From NCBI RefSeq assembly GCF_034424525.1, contig NZ_CP139979.1, positions 1,302,001-1,366,000 on the forward strand: a DNA stretch of 64,000 nt. Direction: 5' to 3'. Below, piece by piece: positions 37,365 through 45,589 of the stretch (positions within the stretch are counted from its first letter, which is position 1; each line of letters begins with the position of its first letter). Source of the DNA: Sphingobium yanoikuyae (GTDB lineage: Bacteria; Pseudomonadota; Alphaproteobacteria; Sphingomonadales; Sphingomonadaceae). A model generated the notes under the pieces. It made no database searches. It worked only from the letters and a program-made list of their open reading frames with translations, and was not told where the DNA came from. The position numbers and the translations under genes are program-made.

Positions 37365-37726
37365 AGGCGGGCCTGCTTTGGGGCGGCGGTATCCTGCTGC
37401 TGGCGCTGGCCGCCAGTCAGGGGCGCAAGCTCGACTGGCTGGACAGCGACATGGTCACGCGGCTGGTGATCGGCGCCAACGGGTTGATGATCGCCTGGTA
37501 TGGCAATCGCATGCCCAAGGCTTTCCTGCCTGACGCCTGCGCGCGGCAGGTGGCACGGGTCGGCGGCTGGTCGATGGCGCTCAGCGGCATCGTCTATGCC
37601 GGCTTCTGGGCGTTCGCGCCGATAGCGGTGGCGGTCGTCGGCGGCTGCATCGCGGTGGCGGTGGGGATGGCCGTGACGATCGGCTACGGCCTCACTCTGC
37701 GCGCCCGGCTGCGCGCCCGCCGCTAG
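37349..37726 (+). CDS. Small multispanning membrane protein, SdpI-like partner
   Basis: 125 residues with three to four membrane segments (about 8-28, 40-55, 72-112) and an Arg-rich tail RARLRARR. The start lies within the end of the repressor gene (GGAT ATG), so translation is coupled. By position it resembles SdpI-type immunity/signalling membrane proteins, but the motif match is weak. No toxin gene is adjacent. Confidence 0.6.
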   Translation: MDRELKAGLLWGGGILLLALAASQGRKLDWLDSDMVTRLVIGANGLMIAWYGNRMPKAFLPDACARQVARVGGWSMALSGIVYAGFWAFAPIAVAVVGGCIAVAVGMAVTIGYGLTLRARLRARR

Positions 37727-37825
37727 GCCCTTGTTTCGCCTGCCTGGCGGCTTTGTTGCGGGAGTGATTTTGGGGGCTTTGCAGCCGGTTCATGACCTGC
37801 TAGGTGCCCCCTTCCACGATCAGAT

Positions 37826-37910
37826 GCGGGCGTGGTGAAACTGGTAGACGCGCCGGACTCAAAATCCGGTTCCGCAAGGAGTGTCGGTTCGATTCCGACC
37901 GCCCGCACCA
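37826..37910 (+). tRNA. tRNA-Leu (anticodon CAA)
   Basis: 85 bases. Acceptor stem GCGGGCG pairs with CGCCCGC, followed by discriminator A and encoded CCA at 37908-37910. The anticodon loop is CTCAAAA between CCGGA and TCCGG, giving CAA, which decodes UUG. A long variable arm (GTTCCGCAAGGAGTGTC) is typical of class II tRNA-Leu. Confidence 0.97.
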
Positions 37911-37992
37911 CTATTTGATTGGCCTCAGACGCCGGCGCGGGCATCCGCCCGCTTGGCTTCCCTCGCATAAGCTCGGACAGCCTTTGGCCTTG

Positions 37993-38010
37993 CGGACCCT
38001 TTCGGGTCCG
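37993..38010 (+). terminator. Hairpin downstream of tRNA-Leu
   Basis: CGGACCC, TTTC loop, GGGTCCG, followed 15 bases on by a T-rich stretch. Plausible terminator for the tRNA transcript. A GCGGGC/GCCCGC inverted repeat lies just upstream at about 37936. Confidence 0.55.
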
Positions 38011-38027
38011 TTAGCTCATTTCTTTTT

Positions 38028-39164
38028 TCAGCGGCCCGGCTGCGCCTGGAACCAGGGGATCATCCGTGCGATCGCATCCTCGACCCGGTCGGTCGAGACG
38101 GCGAAGCTGAAGCGGATGAAGCGGTGGCCGTCGACCGGATCGAAATCGATCCCCGGTGCGGTGGCGACGCCGGTTTCGCGCAGCAGCTTCTGGCAGAAGG
38201 CCAGGCTGTCATTGGTGAGATGGCTGATATCGGCATAGATATAGAAGGCGCCATCGGGCGGGGCGATGCTGGCGAGGCCGAGCGCGGGCAGGGCGTCGAG
38301 CAGCAATTGCCGGTTGCGGCGATAGGTATCGACATGCCCCTCAAGCTCGTCGGTGCAGTCGAAGGCGGCCAGCCCTGCCTGCTGCGCCAGCACCGGCGGT
38401 GTCAGGAACAGATTGCCCATCCGCGCCCGCGCCGCGTCGATCAGGTCGGCGGGCACGACGATCCAGCCCAGCCGCCAGCCGGCCATGCTGAAATATTTGG
38501 AGAAGCTGTTCACGATCACCGCATCGGGGGCGAATTCCAGCATCGAATGCGCGGGTTCGCCGAAGCTGAGGCCATGATAGATTTCGTCGGAGATGATGCG
38601 GATGCCGCGTGTCGCGCACACTTTGGCGATCGCTGCCAGTTCGTCGGCGGGGATGATCGTGCCGGTCGGGTTGGCCGGGCTGGCGAGGATCAGCCCGTCT
38701 GGCGCTGGCTCGATTGCGGCCAGCGCATCGGCGCTGATCTGATAGCGTTCGGCCGGACCGCAGGCGATCTCGACCGGCTCCAGATAGAGGGCCTTGAGCG
38801 TATTACGATAGGCGACATAGCCCGGCCGTGCGGTGGCGACGCGGGCGCCGGGCGCGAACAGGCTGGTCAATGCCAGCACCAGGCCGGGCGACGCGCCGCA
38901 GGTCAGCAGTATCTGTTCGGGATCGACGGCGACATTATGCCGATCGGCATAGAGGCGGGCGATCCGCTCCTTGAGCGTCGGACTTTCCCAATAGCCCATC
39001 GGGTCGGTGTCGAGCACTTCATGCGCCAGCGCGATCGCGGCGGCGGGCGCCCCGGTCGAGGGCTGGCCGAATTCCATGTGCAGGATGGAACGGCCCGCAG
39101 CCTTGAGGGCATGGGCTTCGCGGCTGATGGCGATGGCGTGGAAGGGATCGATCTGGGCAATCAT
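38028..39164 (-). CDS. Pyridoxal-phosphate aminotransferase, class I/II
   Basis: 378 residues. PLP lysine in NSFSKYFSMAGWRLGW, cofactor-binding NPTGTIIP and GASPGLVLAL are clear. Fold type I aspartate-aminotransferase family. The substrate cannot be inferred; likely an aromatic, aspartate or branched-chain-type amino acid. Convergent with the tRNA unit and divergent from the 88-residue membrane protein. Confidence 0.9.
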   Translation of the reverse strand: MIAQIDPFHAIAISREAHALKAAGRSILHMEFGQPSTGAPAAAIALAHEVLDTDPMGYWESPTLKERIARLYADRHNVAVDPEQILLTCGASPGLVLALTSLFAPGARVATARPGYVAYRNTLKALYLEPVEIACGPAERYQISADALAAIEPAPDGLILASPANPTGTIIPADELAAIAKVCATRGIRIISDEIYHGLSFGEPAHSMLEFAPDAVIVNSFSKYFSMAGWRLGWIVVPADLIDAARARMGNLFLTPPVLAQQAGLAAFDCTDELEGHVDTYRRNRQLLLDALPALGLASIAPPDGAFYIYADISHLTNDSLAFCQKLLRETGVATAPGIDFDPVDGHRFIRFSFAVSTDRVEDAIARMIPWFQAQPGR

Positions 39165-39221
39165 GCCGGGTGCCTATTCTGTGCGGGCAACCATGTCCAT
39201 GGCCGCTACGTTCTGTCTGGC

Positions 39222-39488
39222 ATGAACCAGGCGCTGCTCACCGCCCTGCAATATTATGGTGCTGGGGCCGCCACCCTCGCGGCGCTGGTGGTGTCGCTGA
39301 ACCTGGGGCGGCGGATTACCGGCTGGGCCTTCGTGCTGTTCGTCACCAGTTCGATCGCGCTGATCGGCTGGGGCTTTCTCGACAAGCACAGCGAGGGCAT
39401 CGGCTGGCAGAATGTCGCGCTGCTGGCGATCAACGCGGTTGGCGTGTGGCGCTATCTGATCTCGAAGCATAAGGTACGGGACCGATGA
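39222..39488 (+). CDS. Small membrane protein
   Basis: 88 residues from ATG at 39222. Three hydrophobic segments (about 8-27, 35-50, 65-80) and a basic end KHKVRDR. No domain recognised. Divergent from the aminotransferase (57 bases) and its stop codon abuts repeat A copy 2, which may be its terminator. Weak ribosome site. Confidence 0.6.
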   Translation: MNQALLTALQYYGAGAATLAALVVSLNLGRRITGWAFVLFVTSSIALIGWGFLDKHSEGIGWQNVALLAINAVGVWRYLISKHKVRDR

Positions 39489-39609
39489 TCCTCCCCTGCA
39501 AGGGGAGGTGGCGCGCGCGAAGCGCGTGACGGAGGGGGGGCTATCGCAAACGGGATACCCCTCCACCATTTGCTGGGCAAATGGTCCCCCTCCCCTTGCA
39601 GGGGAGGAT
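39489..39609. repeat. Sphingomonad-type intergenic repeat, family A (copy 2)
   Basis: CCTCCCCTGCA with its complement TGCAGGGGAGG at the end, forming a long 121-base palindromic unit, with internal CGCGCGAAGCGCG-type hairpin and CCCCTCCACCATTTGC / GCAAATGG shared with copy 1 at 23911. It sits exactly between two convergent genes (membrane protein and pgl), consistent with a bidirectional terminator use. Confidence 0.85.
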
Positions 39610-39613
39610 GTTT

Positions 39614-40306
39614 TTAGGATTCCGCGATCCACACCTCGACCGGCACCTTGTCCTGCAGCAGAGCGAGGCGGATCGGCAGTTCTTCGACCGGACCGCTGGC
39701 CAGCGCCTGGTCATAGACCGCCTTCTTGCCCGCGCCGCCGATCTGCAGGAAGATGTGGCGACTTTGCAGGATCGCGTGGGCGGTCAGCGACAGGCGCTGA
39801 TGCGGCGCGACCGGCGGGGTGGCGGCGATGGTGTAAGCTGGGCTGGAAAGCCCTTCGGCCAGTTCCTTGCCCTGCGGAAAGAGCGAGGCGGTATGGCCGT
39901 CATCGCCCATGCCGAGCAGGATGATGTCGAACGGCCAGGGCAGGGCGGCAAAGTCCGCCTCGACCGCGCTCTGGCCGGCATAGGCGTCGGCGGCGCTGTT
40001 CTTCATCGGCACGAAGCGAGCGGCGGCGGCCGGGCCCTGAAGCAGGGTTTCGCGCACCAGCCGCTCGTTGCTGTCGGCGCTGACCGGATCGACCCAGCGT
40101 TCATCGACCAAAGTGACGATCAATTTGGTCCAGTCGAGCGGCACCTTCGACAGCGCTTCCAGCACCGGGCGGGGCGAACGACCGCCCGAGACGGCCAGCG
40201 TCGCGACTCCGCGTTCGGTGATCGCATCCGACAACAGGGTGGCGATGCGGGCGGCGATATCGGTGGCAGCCTGTGCGCCGGTAGCAAAGATATGTTCGGT
40301 CTGCAT
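39614..40306 (-). CDS. pgl: 6-phosphogluconolactonase
   Basis: 230 residues from MQTEHIFATG at 40306; longer upstream frames are Arg-rich and unlike the family. Motif GMGDDGHTASLFP and SGGRSPRPVLEAL are conserved. Hydrolyses 6-phosphogluconolactone, supplying Edd. It is the last gene of galE-ybaK-pgl, not in the main Entner-Doudoroff operon. Confidence 0.93.
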   Translation of the reverse strand: MQTEHIFATGAQAATDIAARIATLLSDAITERGVATLAVSGGRSPRPVLEALSKVPLDWTKLIVTLVDERWVDPVSADSNERLVRETLLQGPAAAARFVPMKNSAADAYAGQSAVEADFAALPWPFDIILLGMGDDGHTASLFPQGKELAEGLSSPAYTIAATPPVAPHQRLSLTAHAILQSRHIFLQIGGAGKKAVYDQALASGPVEELPIRLALLQDKVPVEVWIAES

Positions 40307-40311
40307 GGCTC

Positions 40312-40788
40312 TCACTCGACGATTTCGGGAAGGGTGCAGATGTCGATCCATTGCGCCCCGGTCAAGGCGGCAAGCCGGTCGGGCGTCAGTTCGACCGAAG
40401 CGGTGCGCGATCCGGCCGCCGGAAACACGGTGTCGAACGCCTGCAGCGAGACATCGCAATAGACGGGCAGGGCGCTGGCGAGGCCGAAGGGGCAGACGCC
40501 GCCGACCGGATGGCCGGTAATCTCCTCCACCTCATGCGCGCCCAGCATGCGCGGCTTGGCGCCCAGCGCCGCCTTCGCCTTACCATTGGACAGGCGGGCG
40601 TCGCCGCGGGCGCAGACCAGCACGACCGTTTCGCCGACGCGCAGCGACAGCGTTTTGGCGATGCGGGCGGGTTCGACGCCCAGCGCGGCTGCTGCCTCGA
40701 TCACCGTCGCGGTGCTGACGCCCTGGTCGATGATCGCGACATCGGGCGCCTGCACGGCGAAGAAGGCGCGAACGCTGGCTTCGCTCAT
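40312..40788 (-). CDS. ybaK: YbaK-type prolyl-tRNA deacylase
   Basis: 158 residues. YbaK/EbsC fold with the catalytic lysine region RIAKTLSLRV and GGVCPFGL of the family. It hydrolyses Cys-tRNA(Pro) or related misacylated tRNAs. Its ATG overlaps the galE stop by four bases and it precedes pgl by five bases. The pairing with sugar genes is unexplained. Confidence 0.88.
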   Translation of the reverse strand: MSEASVRAFFAVQAPDVAIIDQGVSTATVIEAAAALGVEPARIAKTLSLRVGETVVLVCARGDARLSNGKAKAALGAKPRMLGAHEVEEITGHPVGGVCPFGLASALPVYCDVSLQAFDTVFPAAGSRTASVELTPDRLAALTGAQWIDICTLPEIVE

Positions 40789-41786
40789 GCCTTCTGGATA
40801 TCGCTGAGCTTGCGTTCCCAGGCGAGCGCATGGTCGACGATCTGGCCGAGATCGGCATAACGCGGCTGCCAGGGAAATTCCGCCATCAGCGCGCTATTGT
40901 CGGAAATCAGCGCATCGGGATCGCCCGCACGGCGCCCTTCCAGCCGGCGCTCGATCGTCATGTTGGTGACCCGATCGACCGCGTCCAGCACTTCGAGCAC
41001 GGAGAAGCCCCGGCCATAGCCGCAATTGAGCATGTAATTGCGATCGGGATGGGCGATCAGCGCTTCGAGTGCCAGCACATGGGCCGCGGCGAGATCACTG
41101 ACATGGATATAGTCGCGCACGCCGGTGCCGTCGGGCGTGGCGAAATCGGTGCCGAAGACGCTGACATGGCTGCGCTTGCCCAGCGCCGCCTCGACCGCGA
41201 CCTTGATCAGGTGGGTGGCGCCGGCCGTCGACTGGCCGGTGCGGCCCTGCGGATCGGCGCCGGCGACGTTGAAATAGCGCAGCGCGCAGAAGTTCATGGC
41301 GTGGGCGGCGGCTACGTCGCGCAGCATATATTCGGTCATCAGCTTCGACATGCCATAGGGATTGATCGGCCGCTGCGGCGTCGTTTCCCTGACCGGGCTT
41401 TCCTCCGGTATGCCATAGGTGGCGGCGGTCGAGGAGAAGATGAAATGGGGCACGCCCACGGCGACAACGCTCTCCAGCAGGTCTCGGGTCTTGGCGCTGT
41501 TATTGTTATAATATTTGAGCGGGTTCTCGACCGATTCCGGCACCACCACCGATCCGGCGAAATGCATGATCGCCTGGACGCCATGTTCGCGCAGCGTCGC
41601 CTGTACCAGCGCCTGGTCGGCAATGTCGCCCTGCACGAAGGGGACGTCCTGCGGCACGGCCCAGCGGAAGCCGGTGACCAGATTGTCGATCACCACCACG
41701 CCATAGCCGGCATCCTTCAGCGCCAGCACCGCATGGCTGCCGATATAGCCGGCGCCGCCCGTGACCAGAACCGTTGGCTTGCTCAT
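40785..41786 (-). CDS. galE: UDP-glucose 4-epimerase
   Basis: 333 residues from MSKPTVLVTGG at 41786. NAD motif GGAGYIGSH and catalytic Y-x3-K in NPYGMSK. Interconverts UDP-glucose and UDP-galactose for surface polysaccharide. The 5' leader is a perfect 11-bp hairpin whose 3' arm contains a GGGGAG stretch that may serve as the ribosome site. Confidence 0.94.
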   Translation of the reverse strand: MSKPTVLVTGGAGYIGSHAVLALKDAGYGVVVIDNLVTGFRWAVPQDVPFVQGDIADQALVQATLREHGVQAIMHFAGSVVVPESVENPLKYYNNNSAKTRDLLESVVAVGVPHFIFSSTAATYGIPEESPVRETTPQRPINPYGMSKLMTEYMLRDVAAAHAMNFCALRYFNVAGADPQGRTGQSTAGATHLIKVAVEAALGKRSHVSVFGTDFATPDGTGVRDYIHVSDLAAAHVLALEALIAHPDRNYMLNCGYGRGFSVLEVLDAVDRVTNMTIERRLEGRRAGDPDALISDNSALMAEFPWQPRYADLGQIVDHALAWERKLSDIQKA

Positions 41787-41793
41787 AAGAAAA

Positions 41794-41823
41794 AGGTCTC
41801 CCCGAATATGTCCGGGGAGACCT
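41794..41823 (-). terminator. Hairpin between fadJ-like gene and galE
   Basis: An 11-bp perfect stem AGGTCTCCCCG with 8-base loop and its complement, followed on the leftward strand by TTTTTCTT. It ends three bases before the galE ATG. It reads as a terminator for the beta-oxidation gene and could also fold the galE ribosome site into its stem. Confidence 0.8.
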
Positions 41824-41853
41824 AATACAGAAGCGTTACGATTTACAAATCGC

Positions 41854-44031
41854 TCATGCTGCAGCGCGAGACGGAACGGGGCGATAGAAGGTCGCGCCGT
41901 TGGCGGCCATTTCCCGCAGCTGCGCCGTGGGGGCGAAGCGCGGGCCATGGGCGGCGGCCAGCCGGTCCAGCACGGCCACGACATGGGCGATGCCGACCGT
42001 GTCCATATGGCTGAACGGACCGCCGGTGTAAGGCGCGAAGCCCCAGCCGAAGATCGCGCCGATATCGCCATCTTCCGGCGTTTCCAGCACGCCTTCCTCG
42101 AAGCAGCGGGCGCATTCGATCAGCTGGCGATAGAGGAGCCGTTCCTTGACTTCCTCGACGTCCGGCTGGGCGTCAGCGCGCGGGAACAGATCGCCCAGCA
42201 CCGGCGAGAGATGTTTCTTGCCGCCTTCGGGATAATCGTACCAGCCCTTGCCATTCTTGCGACCCAGGCGATCGGCCTCGACCATCTTGAGCATGATGTC
42301 GTCCGACCCCTGGGGAACATAGGCGTCGCCCAGCTCCTTCTTGGCGGCGGTCATGATCTTGACGCCCAGTTCGATCGACACTTCGTCGCTGACGGCCAGC
42401 GGGCCGGTCGGCATGCCAAGCTGCTTGCCGGCATTTTCGATCAGCGCCGGGTTGATGCCTTCGCCGACCAGTTCCGCGCCTTCCTGCACATAGGTGCCGA
42501 AGCTGCGCGAGGTGTAGAAGCCGCGGCTGTCATGGACGACGATCGGGGTCTTCTTGATCTGGGCAACGAAGTCGAGCGCCTTGGCGATCGCGGCCGGGCC
42601 GGTCTTTTCACCCAGGATGATCTCGACCAGCGGCATCTTCTCGACTGGCGAGAAGAAGTGGACGCCGATGAAATTCTCGGGCTTGGACCAGGCATTGGCC
42701 AGCTTGGTGATCGGTAGGGTCGAGGTGTTGGAACCGAAGATGGTGTCGGCGCCCAGCACGGCTTCGACCTGCTTGGTCACTTCCGCCTTGATCGCGACAT
42801 CCTCGAACACCGCTTCGATCACGAAGTCGGCGCCGGCGAGCGCGGCATAGTCGGTGGTCGGGGTGACGCGGGCCAGGGTGGCGGCCATCTTCTCGGGCGT
42901 CATGCCACGGCCCAGGCGCTTGGCCAGCACCGCCTCGACATGGGCCTTGCCCTTCTCGGCATAAGCCTGGTCGCGGTCGAACAGCACCACGTCCATCCCG
43001 GCCTGCGCCGCGACGGTGGCGATGCCCGCGCCCATCATGCCGGCACCCAGCATGGCGAGCTTGGTCGTCGGCGCCTTGGGCTCGTCCTTGGGACGACGTG
43101 CGCCGCGCTCGGCCGCCTGCTTGTTGACGAACAGGGTGCGGATCATGTTCGACGCCTGCGGATCGGCAGCGACCTTCGCGAAATATTTGCTCTCGATCCG
43201 GATCGCGCGGTCCATCGGCAGGGTGATGCCTTCATAGACGGCCGAAAGCAGGGCGATCGGCGCGTTCATGTTGCGCTGGGTCTGCTTGAGCGTCATCGGC
43301 AGGGCGCCGGCCATGGTCTGGACGAAGGCGGGGTTGAAGCCGCCGGCGCCGCCCGGAACCTTGAAGCCCTTGACGTCCCAGGGCTGGGTGTTGGCGGTCG
43401 GGTTCGCCTTGACCCATGCCTTGGCGGCTTCGAGCGCCGTGCCCTGCGGCACCACGCCGTCGACGACCTTCAGCATCGCCGCTTCGGCCGGGCGGAACAG
43501 CTTGCCCTGCAGCATGTACATCAGCGACGCCTGCACGCCCATGATGCGCGGCAGGCGCTGCGATCCGCCGCCGCCGGGGAACAGGCCGATCAGGATTTCG
43601 GGCAGGCCGAGCTGGGTCTTGGGGCTGTCACCCACGAAGCGGCGATGGCAGGCCAGCGCCAGTTCGAAGCCGCCGCCGACGCAGGTGCCCTCGATCGCGC
43701 AGGCGACCGGCTTGCCGGCGGTTTCCAGGCGACGAAACAGCTGGTTCAGCACGAACACATTGTCGAAGATCGCGGTGGGGGCAGGGTGCTGTCCATCGGC
43801 GCTGGCGAGCATCGACCCGAAATATTTCAGGTCCATGCCGGCCATGAAGCCGCTGTCCTTGCCTGATGCGATGACCGCGCCCTTGATGCCCTCTTCCGAC
43901 GCGATGCGGGTGATGGCGGCGTCCAGATCAGCCAGGAAGTCGGGGCCGATGACGTTCATCGACTGGCCGGGCACGTCGATCGTCAGGGTGGCGATGCCGT
44001 CGGCATCGATGTCGAATGCGATGGTGTTCAT
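41854..44031 (-). CDS. 3-hydroxyacyl-CoA dehydrogenase / enoyl-CoA hydratase, FadJ-like
   Basis: 725 residues from MNTIAFDIDADG at 44031. N-terminal enoyl-CoA hydratase domain (EGTCVGGGFELALACHRRF) then NAD-binding domain (MLGAGMMGAGIATVAAQAGMDV) and C-terminal dehydrogenase domain (NFIGVHFFSPVEKMPLVEII). It performs hydration and oxidation steps of fatty acid or branched acyl-CoA degradation. With the thiolase upstream (186 bases, through a repeat) it forms a beta-oxidation pair. Confidence 0.92.
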   Translation of the reverse strand: MNTIAFDIDADGIATLTIDVPGQSMNVIGPDFLADLDAAITRIASEEGIKGAVIASGKDSGFMAGMDLKYFGSMLASADGQHPAPTAIFDNVFVLNQLFRRLETAGKPVACAIEGTCVGGGFELALACHRRFVGDSPKTQLGLPEILIGLFPGGGGSQRLPRIMGVQASLMYMLQGKLFRPAEAAMLKVVDGVVPQGTALEAAKAWVKANPTANTQPWDVKGFKVPGGAGGFNPAFVQTMAGALPMTLKQTQRNMNAPIALLSAVYEGITLPMDRAIRIESKYFAKVAADPQASNMIRTLFVNKQAAERGARRPKDEPKAPTTKLAMLGAGMMGAGIATVAAQAGMDVVLFDRDQAYAEKGKAHVEAVLAKRLGRGMTPEKMAATLARVTPTTDYAALAGADFVIEAVFEDVAIKAEVTKQVEAVLGADTIFGSNTSTLPITKLANAWSKPENFIGVHFFSPVEKMPLVEIILGEKTGPAAIAKALDFVAQIKKTPIVVHDSRGFYTSRSFGTYVQEGAELVGEGINPALIENAGKQLGMPTGPLAVSDEVSIELGVKIMTAAKKELGDAYVPQGSDDIMLKMVEADRLGRKNGKGWYDYPEGGKKHLSPVLGDLFPRADAQPDVEEVKERLLYRQLIECARCFEEGVLETPEDGDIGAIFGWGFAPYTGGPFSHMDTVGIAHVVAVLDRLAAAHGPRFAPTAQLREMAANGATFYRPVPSRAAA

Positions 44032-44055
44032 TGGTATGGCTACCTTTCCCAAACC

Positions 44056-44195
44056 CCGTTCGTCCTGAGTAGCCCCTTCGACTGCCTGCCAAGGCAGGCG
44101 CTCAGGACGGGCATTGAGCGAAGTCGAAATGGCGTATCGAAGGATGCTTCGATACGGGACTTCGACAGGCTCAGTCCCTACTCAGCACGAACGGG
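44056..44195. repeat. Large inverted-repeat element, family B
   Basis: A 140-base unit: 18-base outer arms CCCGTTCGTCCTGAGTAG and CTACTCAGCACGAACGGG match at 17 of 18, with inner hairpins CTGCCTGCCAAGGCAGGCG and CGTATCGAAGGATGCTTCGA. It resembles the CTTCGACAGGCTCAG repeat common in alphaproteobacterial genomes. It lies between the FadJ-like and thiolase genes. Confidence 0.85.
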
Positions 44196-44208
44196 TCTTA
44201 TACTTGTT

Positions 44209-45417
44209 TCAAACGCGCTCGATGATGATGCCGGTGCCCATGCCCGCGCCGACGCACAGGTTGATGAGCGCGGTGCCCTTGCCCGAGCGTTCCAGCTCAT
44301 CGAGCGCAGTGCCCAGCACCATGGCGCCGGTGGCGCCCAGCGGATGGCCCATGGCGATCGCGCCGCCATTGACGTTGATCTTGCTGTGGTCGAGGTTCAT
44401 CGCCTGCATGTAGCGGAGCACGACCGAGGCAAAGGCTTCGTTCAGTTCCCACAGGTCGATGTCGGCGGTGGTCATGCCGGCACGGGCCAGCAGCTTGCCG
44501 GCGACAAATTCCGGGCCGGTCAGCATGATCAGCGGTTCCGAACCGATCGAGGCCATCGCCTTGATCCTGGCGCGCGGCTTCAGGCCGTATTTCTCGCCAA
44601 TTTCCTTGTTGCCGACCAGCACGGCGGCGGCGCCGTCGACGATGCCGCTGCTGTTGCCGGCGTGATGGACATGGTTGACCTTTTCCAGCTCGGGATAGCG
44701 CAGCAGGGCGACCGTGTCGAAGCCGGGCATGTCTTCGCCAAGCGCCTGGAAGCTGGGCTTCAGGCTGCCGAGCGACTGCATCGTCGCGTCGGGGCGCATA
44801 TGTTCGTCATGGTCGAGCGCGATGCCGCCGATCACGTCGCGGACCGGCACGATCGATTTCTTGAAACGGCCTTCGTCCCAGGCGGCCTTGGCGCGGCGCT
44901 GGCTCTCGACGGCATAGGCGTCGACATCGTCGCGGCTGATGCCGAACTTGGTGGCGATCACGTCGGCGCCGATGCCCTGGGGCGCGAAATAGGTCTTGTA
45001 GGCGACCGCCGGGTCCATTGCCCAGGCGCCGCCGTCCGATGCCATCGGCACGCGGCTCATCGATTCGACGCCGCCGCCGATCGCGAACATCGCTTCGCCC
45101 GAATAGACCTTGGCCGCGGCCATGTTGACCGCTTCCAGGCCCGATGCGCAGAAACGGTTGATCTGCACGCCCGGCACGGTCTGGGCATAATCGGCGTTCA
45201 GCACGGCGACGCGCGCGATGTCCGCGCCCTGTTCGCCGACCGGGCTGACGCAGCCCAGGATCACGTCGTCGACGTCGGCTGTGTCGATCTGGGTGCGGTC
45301 GCGCACCGCTTCGAGCATCTGCGTCGCAAGCTGGATGGGGGTGATGTCGTGGAGCGAACCGTCGCTCTTGCCCCGGCCACGGGGCGTGCGGACGGCGTCG
45401 TAGATATAGGCTTCCAT
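44209..45417 (-). CDS. Acetyl-CoA C-acyltransferase (thiolase, FadA/FadI-like)
   Basis: 402 residues from [12 protein letters not shown] at 45417. Acyl-enzyme cysteine C90 in [26 protein letters not shown], and CVGAGMGTG with the second cysteine are intact. It removes acetyl-CoA from 3-ketoacyl-CoA. A perfect LiuR-like operator lies 60 bases upstream. Confidence 0.94.
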   Translation of the reverse strand: MEAYIYDAVRTPRGRGKSDGSLHDITPIQLATQMLEAVRDRTQIDTADVDDVILGCVSPVGEQGADIARVAVLNADYAQTVPGVQINRFCASGLEAVNMAAAKVYSGEAMFAIGGGVESMSRVPMASDGGAWAMDPAVAYKTYFAPQGIGADVIATKFGISRDDVDAYAVESQRRAKAAWDEGRFKKSIVPVRDVIGGIALDHDEHMRPDATMQSLGSLKPSFQALGEDMPGFDTVALLRYPELEKVNHVHHAGNSSGIVDGAAAVLVGNKEIGEKYGLKPRARIKAMASIGSEPLIMLTGPEFVAGKLLARAGMTTADIDLWELNEAFASVVLRYMQAMNLDHSKINVNGGAIAMGHPLGATGAMVLGTALDELERSGKGTALINLCVGAGMGTGIIIERV

Positions 45418-45476
45418 GGTTCCTTTTCCCTCTCCGTTGGCGGCTTTTGGCGCACCGGAAGTGGCCCTGAATGTAT

Positions 45477-45492
45477 TTACGTTTACGTAAAG
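45477..45492 (-). promoter_or_regulatory. LiuR-like operator upstream of the thiolase
   Basis: TTTACGTTTACGTAAA, a 16-base near-palindrome, from memory matches the motif described for LiuR-family (MerR) regulators of branched-chain amino acid and acyl-CoA degradation in proteobacteria. It sits 60 bases before the thiolase ATG, within the promoter region. Confidence 0.6.
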
Positions 45493-45589
45493 TGCAAGCC
45501 TGAAATGGTCGGTTTCCGCCGACATGGCCTTGCCGTAAGGTCAGGTGCGGGCCTGATGTGGGGCGCGATTGCAGCGGGACAAGCGCTAG

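Noticed and set aside
37723..37968. Leftward frame of 81 codons over tRNA-Leu
   Set aside because: It is antisense to the tRNA and gives the well-known spurious GIEPTLLAEPDFESGAST translation.
37826..37990. tRNA-Leu as an integration site
   Set aside because: No integrase, no duplicated tRNA 3' end and no foreign block downstream.
39174..39632. Leftward frame with PFAQQMVEG motif
   Set aside because: Translation of repeat A, recurring at 23858-24035; not a gene.
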